From: JBBIRG01 sp964410965
GTDB taxonomy: Bacteria; CLD3; SB21; JBBIRG01
Direction of reading: 5' to 3'
NCBI GenBank assembly: GCA_964410965.1
Contig: CAYPIY010000001.1
Location: 558,001-622,000 of the forward strand
DNA: 64,000 nt
Position 1 is the stretch's first letter. The number at the start of each line of letters is the position of its first letter. The notes beneath the pieces were generated by a model. It had not been told where the DNA came from. It ran no database searches and worked only from the letters and a program-made list of their open reading frames with translations. This document shows, piece by piece, positions 16,630 through 25,175 of this stretch. The position numbers were made by a program, and so were the translations under genes.

Positions 16630-17793
16630 TTATCGTAAATAATTTCTGATAACCTGATCGGTTTCATAACGGGTCCGGAAAGAAAGGGATCGGGATTCGA
16701 TTTGAATGATTTCCCTGCTTAACGCGCTGAACATGGAAAAAACCGATACCGCGTCAGATAATCCCGGCCCTCGCTCCTGTCCGTATTTCGTCATGAGAGA
16801 AGACAAAACCTGAATGCCCCTGCGGCTTACAATCAGCAATCCGGGTTCATCAGAAGATATTCCGCTTGAAACCATTGCAACCTCTCCGGTTTTTATCTCC
16901 TGCAGTGATAATTCATATGATCCGACAAGATGCCGGTAGCTGATTACAGATTCATTCACTTCAAGCATGTGATGCCCGAAAAGGTTAAAAAGAAATATGC
17001 TCAGCATAACCGTATCCACAGCCAATATAAGCAAAGCCATAATGATGCGCCTGAATTTCGACGGAAAAGGAGCTTTGAAAACAATCACATTGAAGCCGAT
17101 GATAACCAGTCCCAGAAAAATCAACTTCCATGAGGATCCGTATTCATTCCACTTCATCGTCATTCCCGGTCCTGACCGAGAAAACGCGGATTCTTGCTTT
17201 TGAAGAATGGTATCATTCCTGTTTTGAATCCCCTGAAAAAATCGCGCCGTATCTGTTGTGGAAAAAGGCATTCCGGTAAAAGAAGAAAGGGATTCGGCGT
17301 CCCGTATTATGGATGATCTGTCGGCGGAACCGGACAAAAGGAAAAACCCTCCGTTATTCCTGAGTAAGTACAATCCGGTCTCAGCGCTTTTATTATTATT
17401 TTCAAATGAGGACTGTGACAGCAATAATCCGTATTTTGGCTGAACAATGAACCCTGACAATTCCCCGAAGGGTATGCGGGTTTCCCGGGCATCATCCCCG
17501 TTCTGCTCTTCAATGATCATGGAGGATTGCGATCTGTCAAAGATAATCCGTTCGGGCCCGTCGGACAGCATAAACAGAAAACCTCCCGAAGAAAAAACAA
17601 GTCCGAATCCCAGCAGAACATAATGAAGGTTCTGCGGAACAGACGTCAGCGTTTTTAGTCTGGCTAAAATAAATATTCCGATGCCCAGTAGACCGATTAT
17701 AACAAATACCCACAGAAACAAATCATTGCCGGCGGGCGTCATGACGATCTGTCCGGTGTTCATATCCTTTATCTGAAATCCCTCCATCATCAA
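16630..17793 (-). CDS. four-TM membrane protein with two PH-like domains
   Basis: 387 residues. Hydrophobic pairs at about 27-45 and 55-77 and again at about 220-240 and 247-270 are each followed by a beta-rich segment: IIFDRSQSSMIIEEQNGDD...IPFGELSGFIVQP, and LEVNESVISYRHLVGSYELSLQEI. These look like bacterial PH-type folds that follow membrane helices. I do not recognise the family and see no catalytic motif. It begins 9 bases after the metal-transporter stop and precedes the TM-winged-helix pair by 29 bases, so all four are probably co-translated and may form one membrane complex. Confidence 0.6.
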   Translation of the reverse strand: MMMEGFQIKDMNTGQIVMTPAGNDLFLWVFVIIGLLGIGIFILARLKTLTSVPQNLHYVLLGFGLVFSSGGFLFMLSDGPERIIFDRSQSSMIIEEQNGDDARETRIPFGELSGFIVQPKYGLLLSQSSFENNNKSAETGLYLLRNNGGFFLLSGSADRSSIIRDAESLSSFTGMPFSTTDTARFFQGIQNRNDTILQKQESAFSRSGPGMTMKWNEYGSSWKLIFLGLVIIGFNVIVFKAPFPSKFRRIIMALLILAVDTVMLSIFLFNLFGHHMLEVNESVISYRHLVGSYELSLQEIKTGEVAMVSSGISSDEPGLLIVSRRGIQVLSSLMTKYGQERGPGLSDAVSVFSMFSALSREIIQIESRSLSFRTRYETDQVIRNYLR

Positions 17794-17802
17794 TCCATAA
17801 CA

Positions 17803-18516
17803 TCAAAGTCCGAGAAATAATATGGCGCAGCCGCACAACGCGATGGTTCCGCCGGCCAAAACGTGAGTGTACCGTTCAAGCAGTTTAATTTTCAGGAAAC
17901 TTAATCCATAAATCGCCGTCAAAACCATGATTTGCATCGTCAGGAGGGTCGTAACCGAAAAAACCATTGCGACCAGGATCATTCCAGCGGTGCTTTCCTG
18001 AGCGGCGGGATACATCAGTATCGGAATCAGGGGTTCGCAGGGGCCAAAAACAAAAATCGTGAACAACACCCAGGGTGTGATATTCATGCTTCCTTCGACG
18101 GTATGCAGATGGGCGTGATGAACATCATGCGCGTGAGTATGAACGTGCGCTTCGCCGCCGTGGTGAACATGGTTATGCGTATGAGCTTTGTTTCGAATGA
18201 GTCTGTGAATGCCCCAGATCATATACGCGAGTCCGAACGAAAATAAAAGCCACGCGGCAATATCCCCCCTCACGGATTCAGCGTCCTCAAGGTGAAAAAC
18301 TGCGATCCCCAAGGCTACACCGGCCAGGCCGAGAACGACCGAACTCAGGACGTGCCCGAGTCCGCTTAAAAAAGTAATCCAGATTGTTTTTATCCTGCTC
18401 CATTTTTGGGCCTGACTCATCATGACAAACGGAAGATAGTGGTCCGGACCCAAAACCGTATGGATAAAACCCAGTCCCGCAGCCGTCGCTGTCAGAGCGT
18501 ATATTTCATCAGACAT
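17803..18516 (-). CDS. NicO/TauE-like metal transporter with His-rich loop
   Basis: 237 residues with about six TM helices. The first helix carries H-x5-D-H (His19, Asp25, His26 in FIHTVLGPDHYLPF), the signature of nickel/cobalt transporters. A cytoplasmic or periplasmic loop at about 110-145 is full of His (HTHNHVHHGG, HVHTHAHDVHHAHLH), typical of Ni, Co or Zn binding. A second motif, FGPCEPLIPIL, occurs in the NicO/high-affinity nickel permease-like group. Likely role: movement of a transition metal across the inner membrane; direction and metal unknown. It heads the operon ending in dgt. The upstream region has repeat elements that may bind a metal regulator. Confidence 0.75.
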   Translation of the reverse strand: MSDEIYALTATAAGLGFIHTVLGPDHYLPFVMMSQAQKWSRIKTIWITFLSGLGHVLSSVVLGLAGVALGIAVFHLEDAESVRGDIAAWLLFSFGLAYMIWGIHRLIRNKAHTHNHVHHGGEAHVHTHAHDVHHAHLHTVEGSMNITPWVLFTIFVFGPCEPLIPILMYPAAQESTAGMILVAMVFSVTTLLTMQIMVLTAIYGLSFLKIKLLERYTHVLAGGTIALCGCAILFLGL

Positions 18517-18554
18517 ATTTCCTTGTCCAGTCGGATAAGAATCACATTGCTTTC

Positions 18555-18675
18555 CGGCAATGATACTTATATTTCATAAATTTTCCAAATGAATTATTCC
18601 TGGACAGCGACGCATTGAATAACCGGTGCATTGGATGAGATAGAATGGATATTAAAGTATCGGCAATGATACTTT
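18555..18675. promoter_or_regulatory. repeated operator-like element upstream of the metal transporter
   Basis: The 14-base word CGGCAATGATACTT occurs at 18555-18568 and again at 18661-18674. The second copy is inside a perfect interrupted palindrome, AAAGTATC (18654-18661) - GGCAAT - GATACTTT (18668-18675). Two sites 106 bases apart, directly upstream of a His-rich metal permease, look like binding sites for a metal-responsive repressor (Fur/Zur/NikR-like). The regulator is not in this window. Confidence 0.45.
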
Positions 18676-18778
18676 GTCAAACATATTCATTCTTTATCCG
18701 GAAAACAGCCTTAAACGACATCCGGTTTTGGGTCATTGACCGTTCAAATCATGTCACAAATATTTTTACAAATAATTA

Positions 18779-18807
18779 TTGATATTTATCATTCAGTTTA
18801 TTATATA
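18779..18807 (+). promoter_or_regulatory. candidate rpmE promoter
   Basis: TTGATA at 18779-18784, 17-base spacer, TATATA at 18802-18807. The predicted start near 18815 leaves a leader of about 48 bases to the rpmE ATG. Confidence 0.55.
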
Positions 18808-18862
18808 TTGATCTTGAGTTGTTTTGTATTGTTTTTATCATTTTTTCCGATAAGGAGTTATC

Positions 18863-19096
18863 ATGAAAGAAGGAATTCACCCGACGTACCCGATGTCTAC
18901 GGTGACTTGTTCCTGCGGCAACACGTTCCGGACCCGTTCAACGAGCGGCGATATACGAATCGAGCTCTGCTCTAACTGCCACCCGTTCTATACAGGAACG
19001 CAGAAACTGATCGATACGGCAGGACGCGTCGAGAAATACAACAAGAAATTCGCGAAATACAAAGGAACCCAGGATTCCAAAACTTCGCAAGAATAA
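18863..19096 (+). CDS. rpmE: 50S ribosomal protein L31 (zinc-binding type)
   Basis: 77 residues, starting MKEGIHPTYP as in L31. Cys at 16 and 18 (CSCG) and at 36 and 39 (CSNCHPFYTG) give the zinc-binding C+ form of L31, and HPFYTGTQKLIDTAGRVEKYNKKF is the conserved core. The extra tail (YKGTQDSKTSQE) is unremarkable. It has a strong Shine-Dalgarno sequence and its own promoter, and is followed by a terminator before prfA, an arrangement that could allow partial read-through. Confidence 0.96.
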   Translation: MKEGIHPTYPMSTVTCSCGNTFRTRSTSGDIRIELCSNCHPFYTGTQKLIDTAGRVEKYNKKFAKYKGTQDSKTSQE

Positions 19097-19115
19097 CTGG
19101 TCTTGTTTAACAAAT

Positions 19116-19148
19116 AAGGAATGTGACCCTGTCATGTTCCTTTTTTTT
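19116..19148 (+). terminator. terminator/attenuator between rpmE and prfA
   Basis: AAGGAA (19116-19121) pairs with TTCCTT (19137-19142), with an inner TGAC/GTCA pairing around CCT, followed by an 8-T run (19141-19148). It lies only 25 bases before the prfA ATG, so prfA either depends on read-through or has its own start in this short gap. Confidence 0.7.
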
Positions 19149-19173
19149 ATTTTATACCCATGACAAAAGCGCC

Positions 19174-20247
19174 ATGATTGAGCAACTTGAAAAAATGAAA
19201 AAACGCTTTGAGGAGATCACGGAATCCATGTATCAGCCGGAAGTCGTGAACAACCAGGAGACGCTGAAAAACCTGAACAAGGAACGCCGTGGACTCGAAC
19301 CGATCGTTGAAAAATACACGGAATACAGCCACATCCTCCGGAGCATCGACGGCGACAGGGACATCCTTTACAATTCTGACGATCAGGACCTCAGGGCCAT
19401 GGCCAAGGCTGAACTGGACGATCTCGAACAGAAAAAAAACCTTGTAGAGGAACAATTGAAAGTTCTGCTGATCCCGAAGGATCCTCTGGACGACGGTGAT
19501 TGTATCATGGAAATCAGGGCGGGCACGGGAGGCGACGAAGCGGGTATTTTCGCCGGCGACTTATTCGGCATGTACCGGCAGTATGTTGAATCGCAGAAAT
19601 GGAAAATCGAAATCATCGATTTCACCGAAGCCAACATGGGAGGATTCAAGGAAATTGTTTTTGAGGTTCAGGGTTTCGGGGCGTACGGCATGCTGAAATT
19701 TGAAAGCGGCGTACACCGCGTCCAAAGGGTCCCCAAAACAGAAACGCAGGGACGGGTTCATACTTCCGCATCGTCGGTGGCCGTTCTGCCTGTCGTTGAC
19801 GCGGTTGAAAAAGACGATATCGTGATCAGCCCCAATGACCTTCGCATCGACATCTACCGTGCCGGCGGCAAGGGCGGACAGAATGTCAACAAGGTCGAAA
19901 CGGCTGTCCGCCTCACGCATATCCCGACCGGCATCGTCGTCCAGTGCCAGGAAGAGCGTTCCCAGCTGAAAAACCGGGATAAGGCGATGAAAGTCATGAA
20001 ATCGAGGTTGTTCGAAAAGCGGAAATCGGAACAGGAATCCAAAATCGCTTCCCAGCGGAAATCCATGGTGGGTTCAGGAGACCGAAGCGAAAAAATCCGC
20101 ACCTATAATTACCCGCAGAACCGCCTCACTGACCACCGCATCGGTCTCACGCTGTACAATCTGGAATCGGTCATGACAGGTCAGATCGGCGAAATTATCG
20201 AAAAACTGCATCTCGCCGAAAATGAAATGCGATTGAAGAACAATTAA
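19174..20247 (+). CDS. prfA: peptide chain release factor 1
   Basis: 357 residues, the normal RF1 length. The GGQ loop (AGGKGGQNVNKVETAVRL) that triggers peptidyl-tRNA hydrolysis is intact, as is the HRVQRVPKTETQGRVHTS segment. The RF1-type PxT region in domain 2 (VLPVVD context) fits a UAG/UAA reader. The ATG at 19174 (MIEQLEKMKKRF) is chosen because the more distal in-frame ATG at 19123 lies inside the terminator hairpin and would add 17 residues unlike RF1. The Shine-Dalgarno sequence is poor. Confidence 0.95.
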   Translation: MIEQLEKMKKRFEEITESMYQPEVVNNQETLKNLNKERRGLEPIVEKYTEYSHILRSIDGDRDILYNSDDQDLRAMAKAELDDLEQKKNLVEEQLKVLLIPKDPLDDGDCIMEIRAGTGGDEAGIFAGDLFGMYRQYVESQKWKIEIIDFTEANMGGFKEIVFEVQGFGAYGMLKFESGVHRVQRVPKTETQGRVHTSASSVAVLPVVDAVEKDDIVISPNDLRIDIYRAGGKGGQNVNKVETAVRLTHIPTGIVVQCQEERSQLKNRDKAMKVMKSRLFEKRKSEQESKIASQRKSMVGSGDRSEKIRTYNYPQNRLTDHRIGLTLYNLESVMTGQIGEIIEKLHLAENEMRLKNN

Positions 20248-20470
20248 ACTTTACTTTAATACCCTATGTAACCCTCCGGGGTGCGTATTTTCCAATGCGG
20301 CTTTTACGGGATTGCATGTATCCCATGTTTCGCTGAAAAAATGAAATATTGATCATACGGTTTTTAAGCTTGATAATATCAAAATATATCTATACATTTT
20401 TTTTTGTTTTAGTTATTACTAGTATTAGTTGAATGAATTGACTGAACTGTTCCGGTAATTTCTTGTTCCT

Positions 20471-21283
20471 ATGAAAAAGAAGCTCTCAAAAAAAGAACTC
20501 CAATCCCTGCTTGAGGCGATCATCGCCGCTGGAAATCTCCCCCGTCATGTAGCGATTATCATGGACGGCAACGGCCGCTGGGCAAAAGATAGGGGTTTAC
20601 CCAGGGTAGCGGGCCATTCCGGCGGCGTGGAATCGGTACGGGAAGTCGTCGAGGGCTGCGGTGAAATCGGAGTGGAAGTCCTGACCCTGTACGCGTTCAG
20701 CCAGGAAAACTGGAAACGCCCGGCCTGGGAAGTTTCCGCGCTTATGAAACTGCTGATGCGAACCATCCACAACGAGCTGGAAAACCTGAACAAGAAAAAC
20801 GTCAGGCTGACCACGATCGGCCATATTGAGCATCTCCCGCAGGAAACCTACAAACAACTTGTCCAGGCGGTGGAATCCACACGTAACAATACCGGTTTTC
20901 ATCTCAACCTTGCCCTGAGTTACAGCGCCAGAACAGAAATCCTGGATGCCGTGCGGTCCGTAATCGCCGATGTCCAGAAGAAAAAAATATCCCCCGGTGA
21001 AATCGACGACCAGGTATTCAACCGGTATTTGTACACGCATGACCTCCCCGAACCGGACCTTCTGATCCGCACCAGCGGTGAATACAGGATCAGCAATTTC
21101 CTTCTGTGGCAGATCGCCTATGCCGAACTGTACGTGACGGATACCTACTGGCCCGATTTCAGAAAACAGCACCTGTTTGAGGCGATTATGGACTATCAGA
21201 AACGCGAAAGACGATTCGGAAAAGTCAGCGAACAACTGGAACAAAACAAGAAAACCAGCGATGCCGGGAAAATCAGTAAGTAA
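20471..21283 (+). CDS. uppS: isoprenyl transferase (undecaprenyl diphosphate synthase)
   Basis: 270 residues. Cis-prenyltransferase motifs are complete: HVAIIMDGNGRWAK (catalytic Asp and P-loop), GHSGGVESVR, TLYAFSQENWKRP, and the C-terminal PDLLIRTSGEYRISNFLLWQ with YWPDF. It condenses isopentenyl diphosphate onto farnesyl diphosphate to make the C55 lipid carrier for peptidoglycan and LPS. It precedes bamA by 82 bases, as in many FCB genomes. No obvious ribosome binding site precedes the ATG. The C-terminus is a Lys/Glu-rich tail. Confidence 0.96.
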   Translation: MKKKLSKKELQSLLEAIIAAGNLPRHVAIIMDGNGRWAKDRGLPRVAGHSGGVESVREVVEGCGEIGVEVLTLYAFSQENWKRPAWEVSALMKLLMRTIHNELENLNKKNVRLTTIGHIEHLPQETYKQLVQAVESTRNNTGFHLNLALSYSARTEILDAVRSVIADVQKKKISPGEIDDQVFNRYLYTHDLPEPDLLIRTSGEYRISNFLLWQIAYAELYVTDTYWPDFRKQHLFEAIMDYQKRERRFGKVSEQLEQNKKTSDAGKISK

Positions 21284-21365
21284 TTTTTTAAAACGATCAG
21301 TTTACCTGTTCCCCTATAAACCATATTCATCCTTAGTAAGTAATAAAGGATATTGACCAGGCTAC

Positions 21366-23825
21366 ATGAAATTTAAAATCCTCCCGATTTCCTCTCCCCT
21401 GTGGTTCCTTATTCTAATGCTTTTCACGATGCACCCGGTCCGCGGACTTCTGTCACAGACGTCCTCTGCAGCCAAGCCCGTGATCGCTTCCATAAAGGTT
21501 CAGGGCAACATCAAATCCGACGCTGACCTGATTATCATTGCCAGCGGTCTTTCCGAGGGACAGAAACTCAGCTCGGATGACATTGCGAAAGCCATCCAGA
21601 ATCTGTGGGAAATGAAAGTATTCAGGAACATTGAAATTGCCGGAATGCAGACGAATGAGGGGCTTGCCCTGACCATCCTCGTGACGGAATACCCCAGGCT
21701 GGAATCACTGGAAATCACCGGTTTCGACGACGTCGAGGAAAAAGACATCCGAAGCCAGGTCGGCCTGTTCGTCAACCAGACGGTCAGCCCGCAGCATATC
21801 AAGCGCGCCTCGGAACGCATCCGGCGGGTTTACTCATCCAAAGGCTACCTGAATGCGGACGTACAGATCAAATCCTACACGTCCGAAGCCGACAGCGGAA
21901 AGCTCATCCTGAAAATCAAAATCGACGAAGGCCAAAAAGTTAAAATCAAATCGATCGCGTTCCATGACAATGACGCTTTTTCCGACAACCAACTTCGGCA
22001 GACCTTCAAGGAAACCCATTCCCAGATTTCCTACTTCAAATGGAAACAAAACGGAAGGGGTGCACGAAAACAGGTATTCGTCCTTGAGGATACCCTGCAT
22101 AAGCCCGCTTATTTCAAATGGCACAAACGCGGGGAGTTTGACGAAAAAAAATACAGGGAAGACCTGGCCAATTTGGTTTCATTCTATAAAACCAACGGAT
22201 ACCGGGATGCCCAGGTTGTCAAGGATACCAATTATTTCGGAAAAAATAATCGTGACCTGTTCGTAGATATCTGGGTGGAAGAAGGCGTCAAATATTACAT
22301 CGGCGATATCGACTGGAGCGGGAACACACTGTTTTCGAACAAAGAACTCACCGCTGCGCTCGGTTTCGAACGGGGCGATGTATTCAACCAGGAGAAATAC
22401 GACCGCTCGATGCAGGAAAAAGTGAATGCCCTCTACTATGACCAGGGTTACATTTACGCACAGATCGTGCCGATCGAGAAAGCAATTGCCAAGGACACGC
22501 TTGACATCGATTTCATGATCACGGAAGGAAATCCCGTCACCATCGAACGTGTGGATATCAAAAACAATACGAAAACCAAGGAAAAAGTGATCCGCCGCGA
22601 AGTAGTTTCTTTTCCGGGTGAAACGTTCAGCCGGGAGGCTCTGATCCGGACCCAGCGGAACCTGATGGTACTGAATTATTTTGAAAATGTTCTACCCGAC
22701 GTTCAGCCGGTCGGACAGGATAAAGTCAACGTCGTAATCACCGTATCCGAAAAACCGACGGATACCGCGAACATGGCGATCGGGTACAGCGCACAGGACG
22801 GTTTTGTAGGTTCCGTTGGCGTTGCTTTCAATAATTTTCTCGGCAACGGACAACAAGTTTCGATGAATGCTCAGCTGGGCGGCCTGGGATACAGGGTGTT
22901 TTCAGTCGGGTTCTCGGAACCCTATCTTTTCGGAACGCGGACCTCGTTCGGGTCGTCTTTATATTACTCGTTTGACGGAGACCGTCGCGCACAGTATCTC
23001 GGATACAAGAGCCGAAGTTACGGCGGCACGCTGAGTTTCGGCCGGCGCCTGAAGTGGCCTGATGATTTCTTTTCGGTCAACTTTCAGGTCGGGTACGCCA
23101 ATTCCTCTCTGCGGCCTTACACCAGCGACCTGTATCCCCAGTTTACCTACGGCGTCCAGCAGACCGTCAGTTTAACCCAGATCATACAGCGCGACAGCCG
23201 CGACGCGGCCGAATTTCCAAAAAGCGGATCAGTCTATACCTGGACTTCGGACTTGGGCCTCGTAAAATTTGACACCACCGGATATAATAACGTCATCACT
23301 CAGTTGCCGAAAAACTACATGCGGTTCTCGTTCCGGGGACAGAATTACATACCTATGCTCTGGACGCTGGTTCTGTATTCGGATTTCATGTTCGGTTATG
23401 TGCGTTCATTCGAGAAGTCGTCCAATATATATGACATCCCTCACCTGGAACGTTTTTATATGGGCGGCGGTGCGCTTGACATCGGATCAATCCAGCTCCG
23501 TGGGTACGGCAACCGTGCCATCGGTCCGCGCATCGGGTCCTATGCTGCCGGCGGAACCACCATGTTCAAATATTCCGCCGAAGTCCGGCTGCCGGTGATC
23601 CCTAACCCGACCATGTACCTTTTGACATTCTTCGAGGCCGGAAATGTTTTCCAGTCCCTCCAGACCTCCGATCCCTTTGACGTTAAACGGTCCTGGGGGT
23701 TCGGTTTCCGTCTTTTCATGCCTATGGTCGGCATCATGGGGCTTGATATCGGCTACGGCATCGATAAAACCAATAAACGCATCGGCTACCCGAAGTATCA
23801 CTTCCAGCTGGGCCAGATGTTTTAA
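21366..23825 (+). CDS. bamA: outer-membrane assembly factor BamA
   Basis: 819 residues: signal peptide (about 1-30), five POTRA domains (about 38-445) and a 16-strand Omp85 barrel (about 460-819) that ends in aromatic Phe. The lid-loop motif is present as LRGYGNRAIGP. POTRA 3 contains a Lys/Trp/Gly-rich insertion (FKWKQNGRGARKQ, then FKWHKRGEFDEKKY), which I associate with BamA of FCB-group bacteria. It folds and inserts outer-membrane proteins such as the porin, BtuB and others in this window. It heads a tight cluster with two OmpH chaperones, ending at the terminator at 25136. Confidence 0.96.
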   Translation: MKFKILPISSPLWFLILMLFTMHPVRGLLSQTSSAAKPVIASIKVQGNIKSDADLIIIASGLSEGQKLSSDDIAKAIQNLWEMKVFRNIEIAGMQTNEGLALTILVTEYPRLESLEITGFDDVEEKDIRSQVGLFVNQTVSPQHIKRASERIRRVYSSKGYLNADVQIKSYTSEADSGKLILKIKIDEGQKVKIKSIAFHDNDAFSDNQLRQTFKETHSQISYFKWKQNGRGARKQVFVLEDTLHKPAYFKWHKRGEFDEKKYREDLANLVSFYKTNGYRDAQVVKDTNYFGKNNRDLFVDIWVEEGVKYYIGDIDWSGNTLFSNKELTAALGFERGDVFNQEKYDRSMQEKVNALYYDQGYIYAQIVPIEKAIAKDTLDIDFMITEGNPVTIERVDIKNNTKTKEKVIRREVVSFPGETFSREALIRTQRNLMVLNYFENVLPDVQPVGQDKVNVVITVSEKPTDTANMAIGYSAQDGFVGSVGVAFNNFLGNGQQVSMNAQLGGLGYRVFSVGFSEPYLFGTRTSFGSSLYYSFDGDRRAQYLGYKSRSYGGTLSFGRRLKWPDDFFSVNFQVGYANSSLRPYTSDLYPQFTYGVQQTVSLTQIIQRDSRDAAEFPKSGSVYTWTSDLGLVKFDTTGYNNVITQLPKNYMRFSFRGQNYIPMLWTLVLYSDFMFGYVRSFEKSSNIYDIPHLERFYMGGGALDIGSIQLRGYGNRAIGPRIGSYAAGGTTMFKYSAEVRLPVIPNPTMYLLTFFEAGNVFQSLQTSDPFDVKRSWGFGFRLFMPMVGIMGLDIGYGIDKTNKRIGYPKYHFQLGQMF

Positions 23826-23839
23826 ACACCGGGGTTTGT

Positions 23840-24484
23840 ATGAATTATTCTTGGTATCTCATCCTGCTCATCGCGCTGGTCTGTTTCGCACCGGAACCAA
23901 CTCACGCCCAGAAAACGGGTTATGTGGATTTTCAGTACCTGATCTCCCAGGTTCAGGCCACTCAGGACATACAGGCGGAACTGGAGCGCCTTTCACGTCA
24001 ATGGACCCAGCAGATCGACAACATGAAAGACACCATCGAAAACCTGGAAAAAGAACTTGAAACCATCAGCATCGCCCTTTCCAAAACCAGCCGGGACATG
24101 CTCGTTAAAAACATCGGGGAACGAAAACAGAAACTGACTCTCTTCCAGGAACAAAAATTCTCGCCCGTCAGCGGAGACTTGTATAAAAAACAGCAGGAAC
24201 TTCTTCAGCCGCTGATCGACAAGATCAAGAAGTCGATCGACAACGTCCGTCTGAAGCAAAAATACGACGTCATATTTGACATCTCCGCGGGCAATCCCGT
24301 ATCTATCGACCGCAAATATGACCTGACGACAATGGTCATCGAAGAATTCAGTTCGCAGGGATTAACCCTGAAAGGACAATCCGGACAGCAAAAAACCGAC
24401 CAGTCCACCGGAAAAGAAGAAGGAAAGGAAACCAAAACAGATGATTCTACCGGAAAAGATGACCCGAATAAAGATAAAAAATAA
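23840..24484 (+). CDS. ompH: OmpH/Skp-family periplasmic chaperone (first copy)
   Basis: 214 residues: signal peptide cut after THAQ (about residue 24), then KTGYVDFQYLISQV as in OmpH/Skp, long coiled-coil arms (about 45-150) and a small base domain (KYDVIFDISAGNPVSIDRKYDLT). A low-complexity Lys/Glu/Asp/Gly tail (about 180-214) is unusual for the family. It escorts unfolded outer-membrane proteins to BamA. The gene starts 14 bases after bamA. The second copy downstream probably arose by tandem duplication. Confidence 0.93.
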   Translation: MNYSWYLILLIALVCFAPEPTHAQKTGYVDFQYLISQVQATQDIQAELERLSRQWTQQIDNMKDTIENLEKELETISIALSKTSRDMLVKNIGERKQKLTLFQEQKFSPVSGDLYKKQQELLQPLIDKIKKSIDNVRLKQKYDVIFDISAGNPVSIDRKYDLTTMVIEEFSSQGLTLKGQSGQQKTDQSTGKEEGKETKTDDSTGKDDPNKDKK

Positions 24485-24535
24485 ATTTACGTATATCATA
24501 AAAAACGAATCAATAGATTAAAAAGGAGTTACACT

Positions 24536-25114
24536 GTGAAAACAATTCAAATCATGACGAACGCACTTGCCCTGACGGTTCTTTTCTGCCTGACCGCTTT
24601 CGCCACCCTGTCTGCTCAGTCCAGAATCGGTTATGTGGATTCCCAGAAAATCCTGGGTTCCCTGAAAGAAACGCAGACCGTTCAGAGCACCCTGCAGGCC
24701 GAGCAGGAAAAAATGTATAAAAAGCTTCAGTACATGCAGGATTCCCTGCAGGACGCACAGGAAGATTATGTCAAGAACATCAAGGACAACCTGATGATCA
24801 AGGACGGGGCGAAAAAGGCCATAGAAAAAGGGCTCGAGGACCTGGCCTATCAGATCCAGACCTCCCAGCAAAAATTCCAGGAAGACCTCCGCAAGCTGTA
24901 TGATGACCTGATGCAACCGATCTTCGAAAAGGTCCGTAAAGCCGTAGATAATGTACGCAAAACCGAAGGGATGGATTTTGTGCTTGACGGATCCTCCCAG
25001 ATCATTCTGGCCGCTGATAACAAGTACGAACTGACCCAGAAAGTGCTTGATGAACTTGTTAAAACAGCCGACCTGAAGGATACGGGTAAAAAGGAAATTA
25101 AGGATAAAAAGTAA
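24536..25114 (+). CDS. ompH: OmpH/Skp-family periplasmic chaperone (second copy)
   Basis: 192 residues, GTG start fixed by AAGGAG at 24523-24528. The signal peptide ends near SAQ (residue 28), then SRIGYVDSQKILGSL, coiled-coil arms, and the base segment MDFVLDGSSQIILAADNKYELTQ. It resembles its upstream neighbour but lacks most of the low-complexity tail. Same role as the first copy; the two may form mixed trimers. A terminator follows 21 bases after the stop codon. Confidence 0.93.
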   Translation: MKTIQIMTNALALTVLFCLTAFATLSAQSRIGYVDSQKILGSLKETQTVQSTLQAEQEKMYKKLQYMQDSLQDAQEDYVKNIKDNLMIKDGAKKAIEKGLEDLAYQIQTSQQKFQEDLRKLYDDLMQPIFEKVRKAVDNVRKTEGMDFVLDGSSQIILAADNKYELTQKVLDELVKTADLKDTGKKEIKDKK

Positions 25115-25135
25115 CCCAATCAGCACTCCACAAAT

Positions 25136-25166
25136 GGAAACCCGAATACGGGTTTCCTTTTTTTTT
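25136..25166 (+). terminator. rho-independent terminator after the bamA-ompH-ompH cluster
   Basis: Perfect 9-base stem GGAAACCCG (25136-25144) / CGGGTTTCC (25149-25157), loop AATA, then nine T. The upstream in-frame ATG for lpxD (25134) falls at its edge, which argues for the later lpxD start. Confidence 0.92.
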
Positions 25167-25175
25167 AGGTACGCC

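Larger units (their letters stand above)
18517..18862. other. 346-base divergent intergenic region
   Basis: No gene. It separates the metal transporter (minus) from rpmE (plus), is AT-rich, and holds a repeated operator-like element (18555-18675), a good rpmE promoter (18779-18807) and the rpmE ribosome binding site AAGGAG at 18852-18857, five bases before the ATG. Confidence 0.6.

Noticed and set aside
25134..25175. Earlier lpxD start at 25134
   Set aside because: It coincides with the terminator of the preceding operon and would add residues not found in LpxD.
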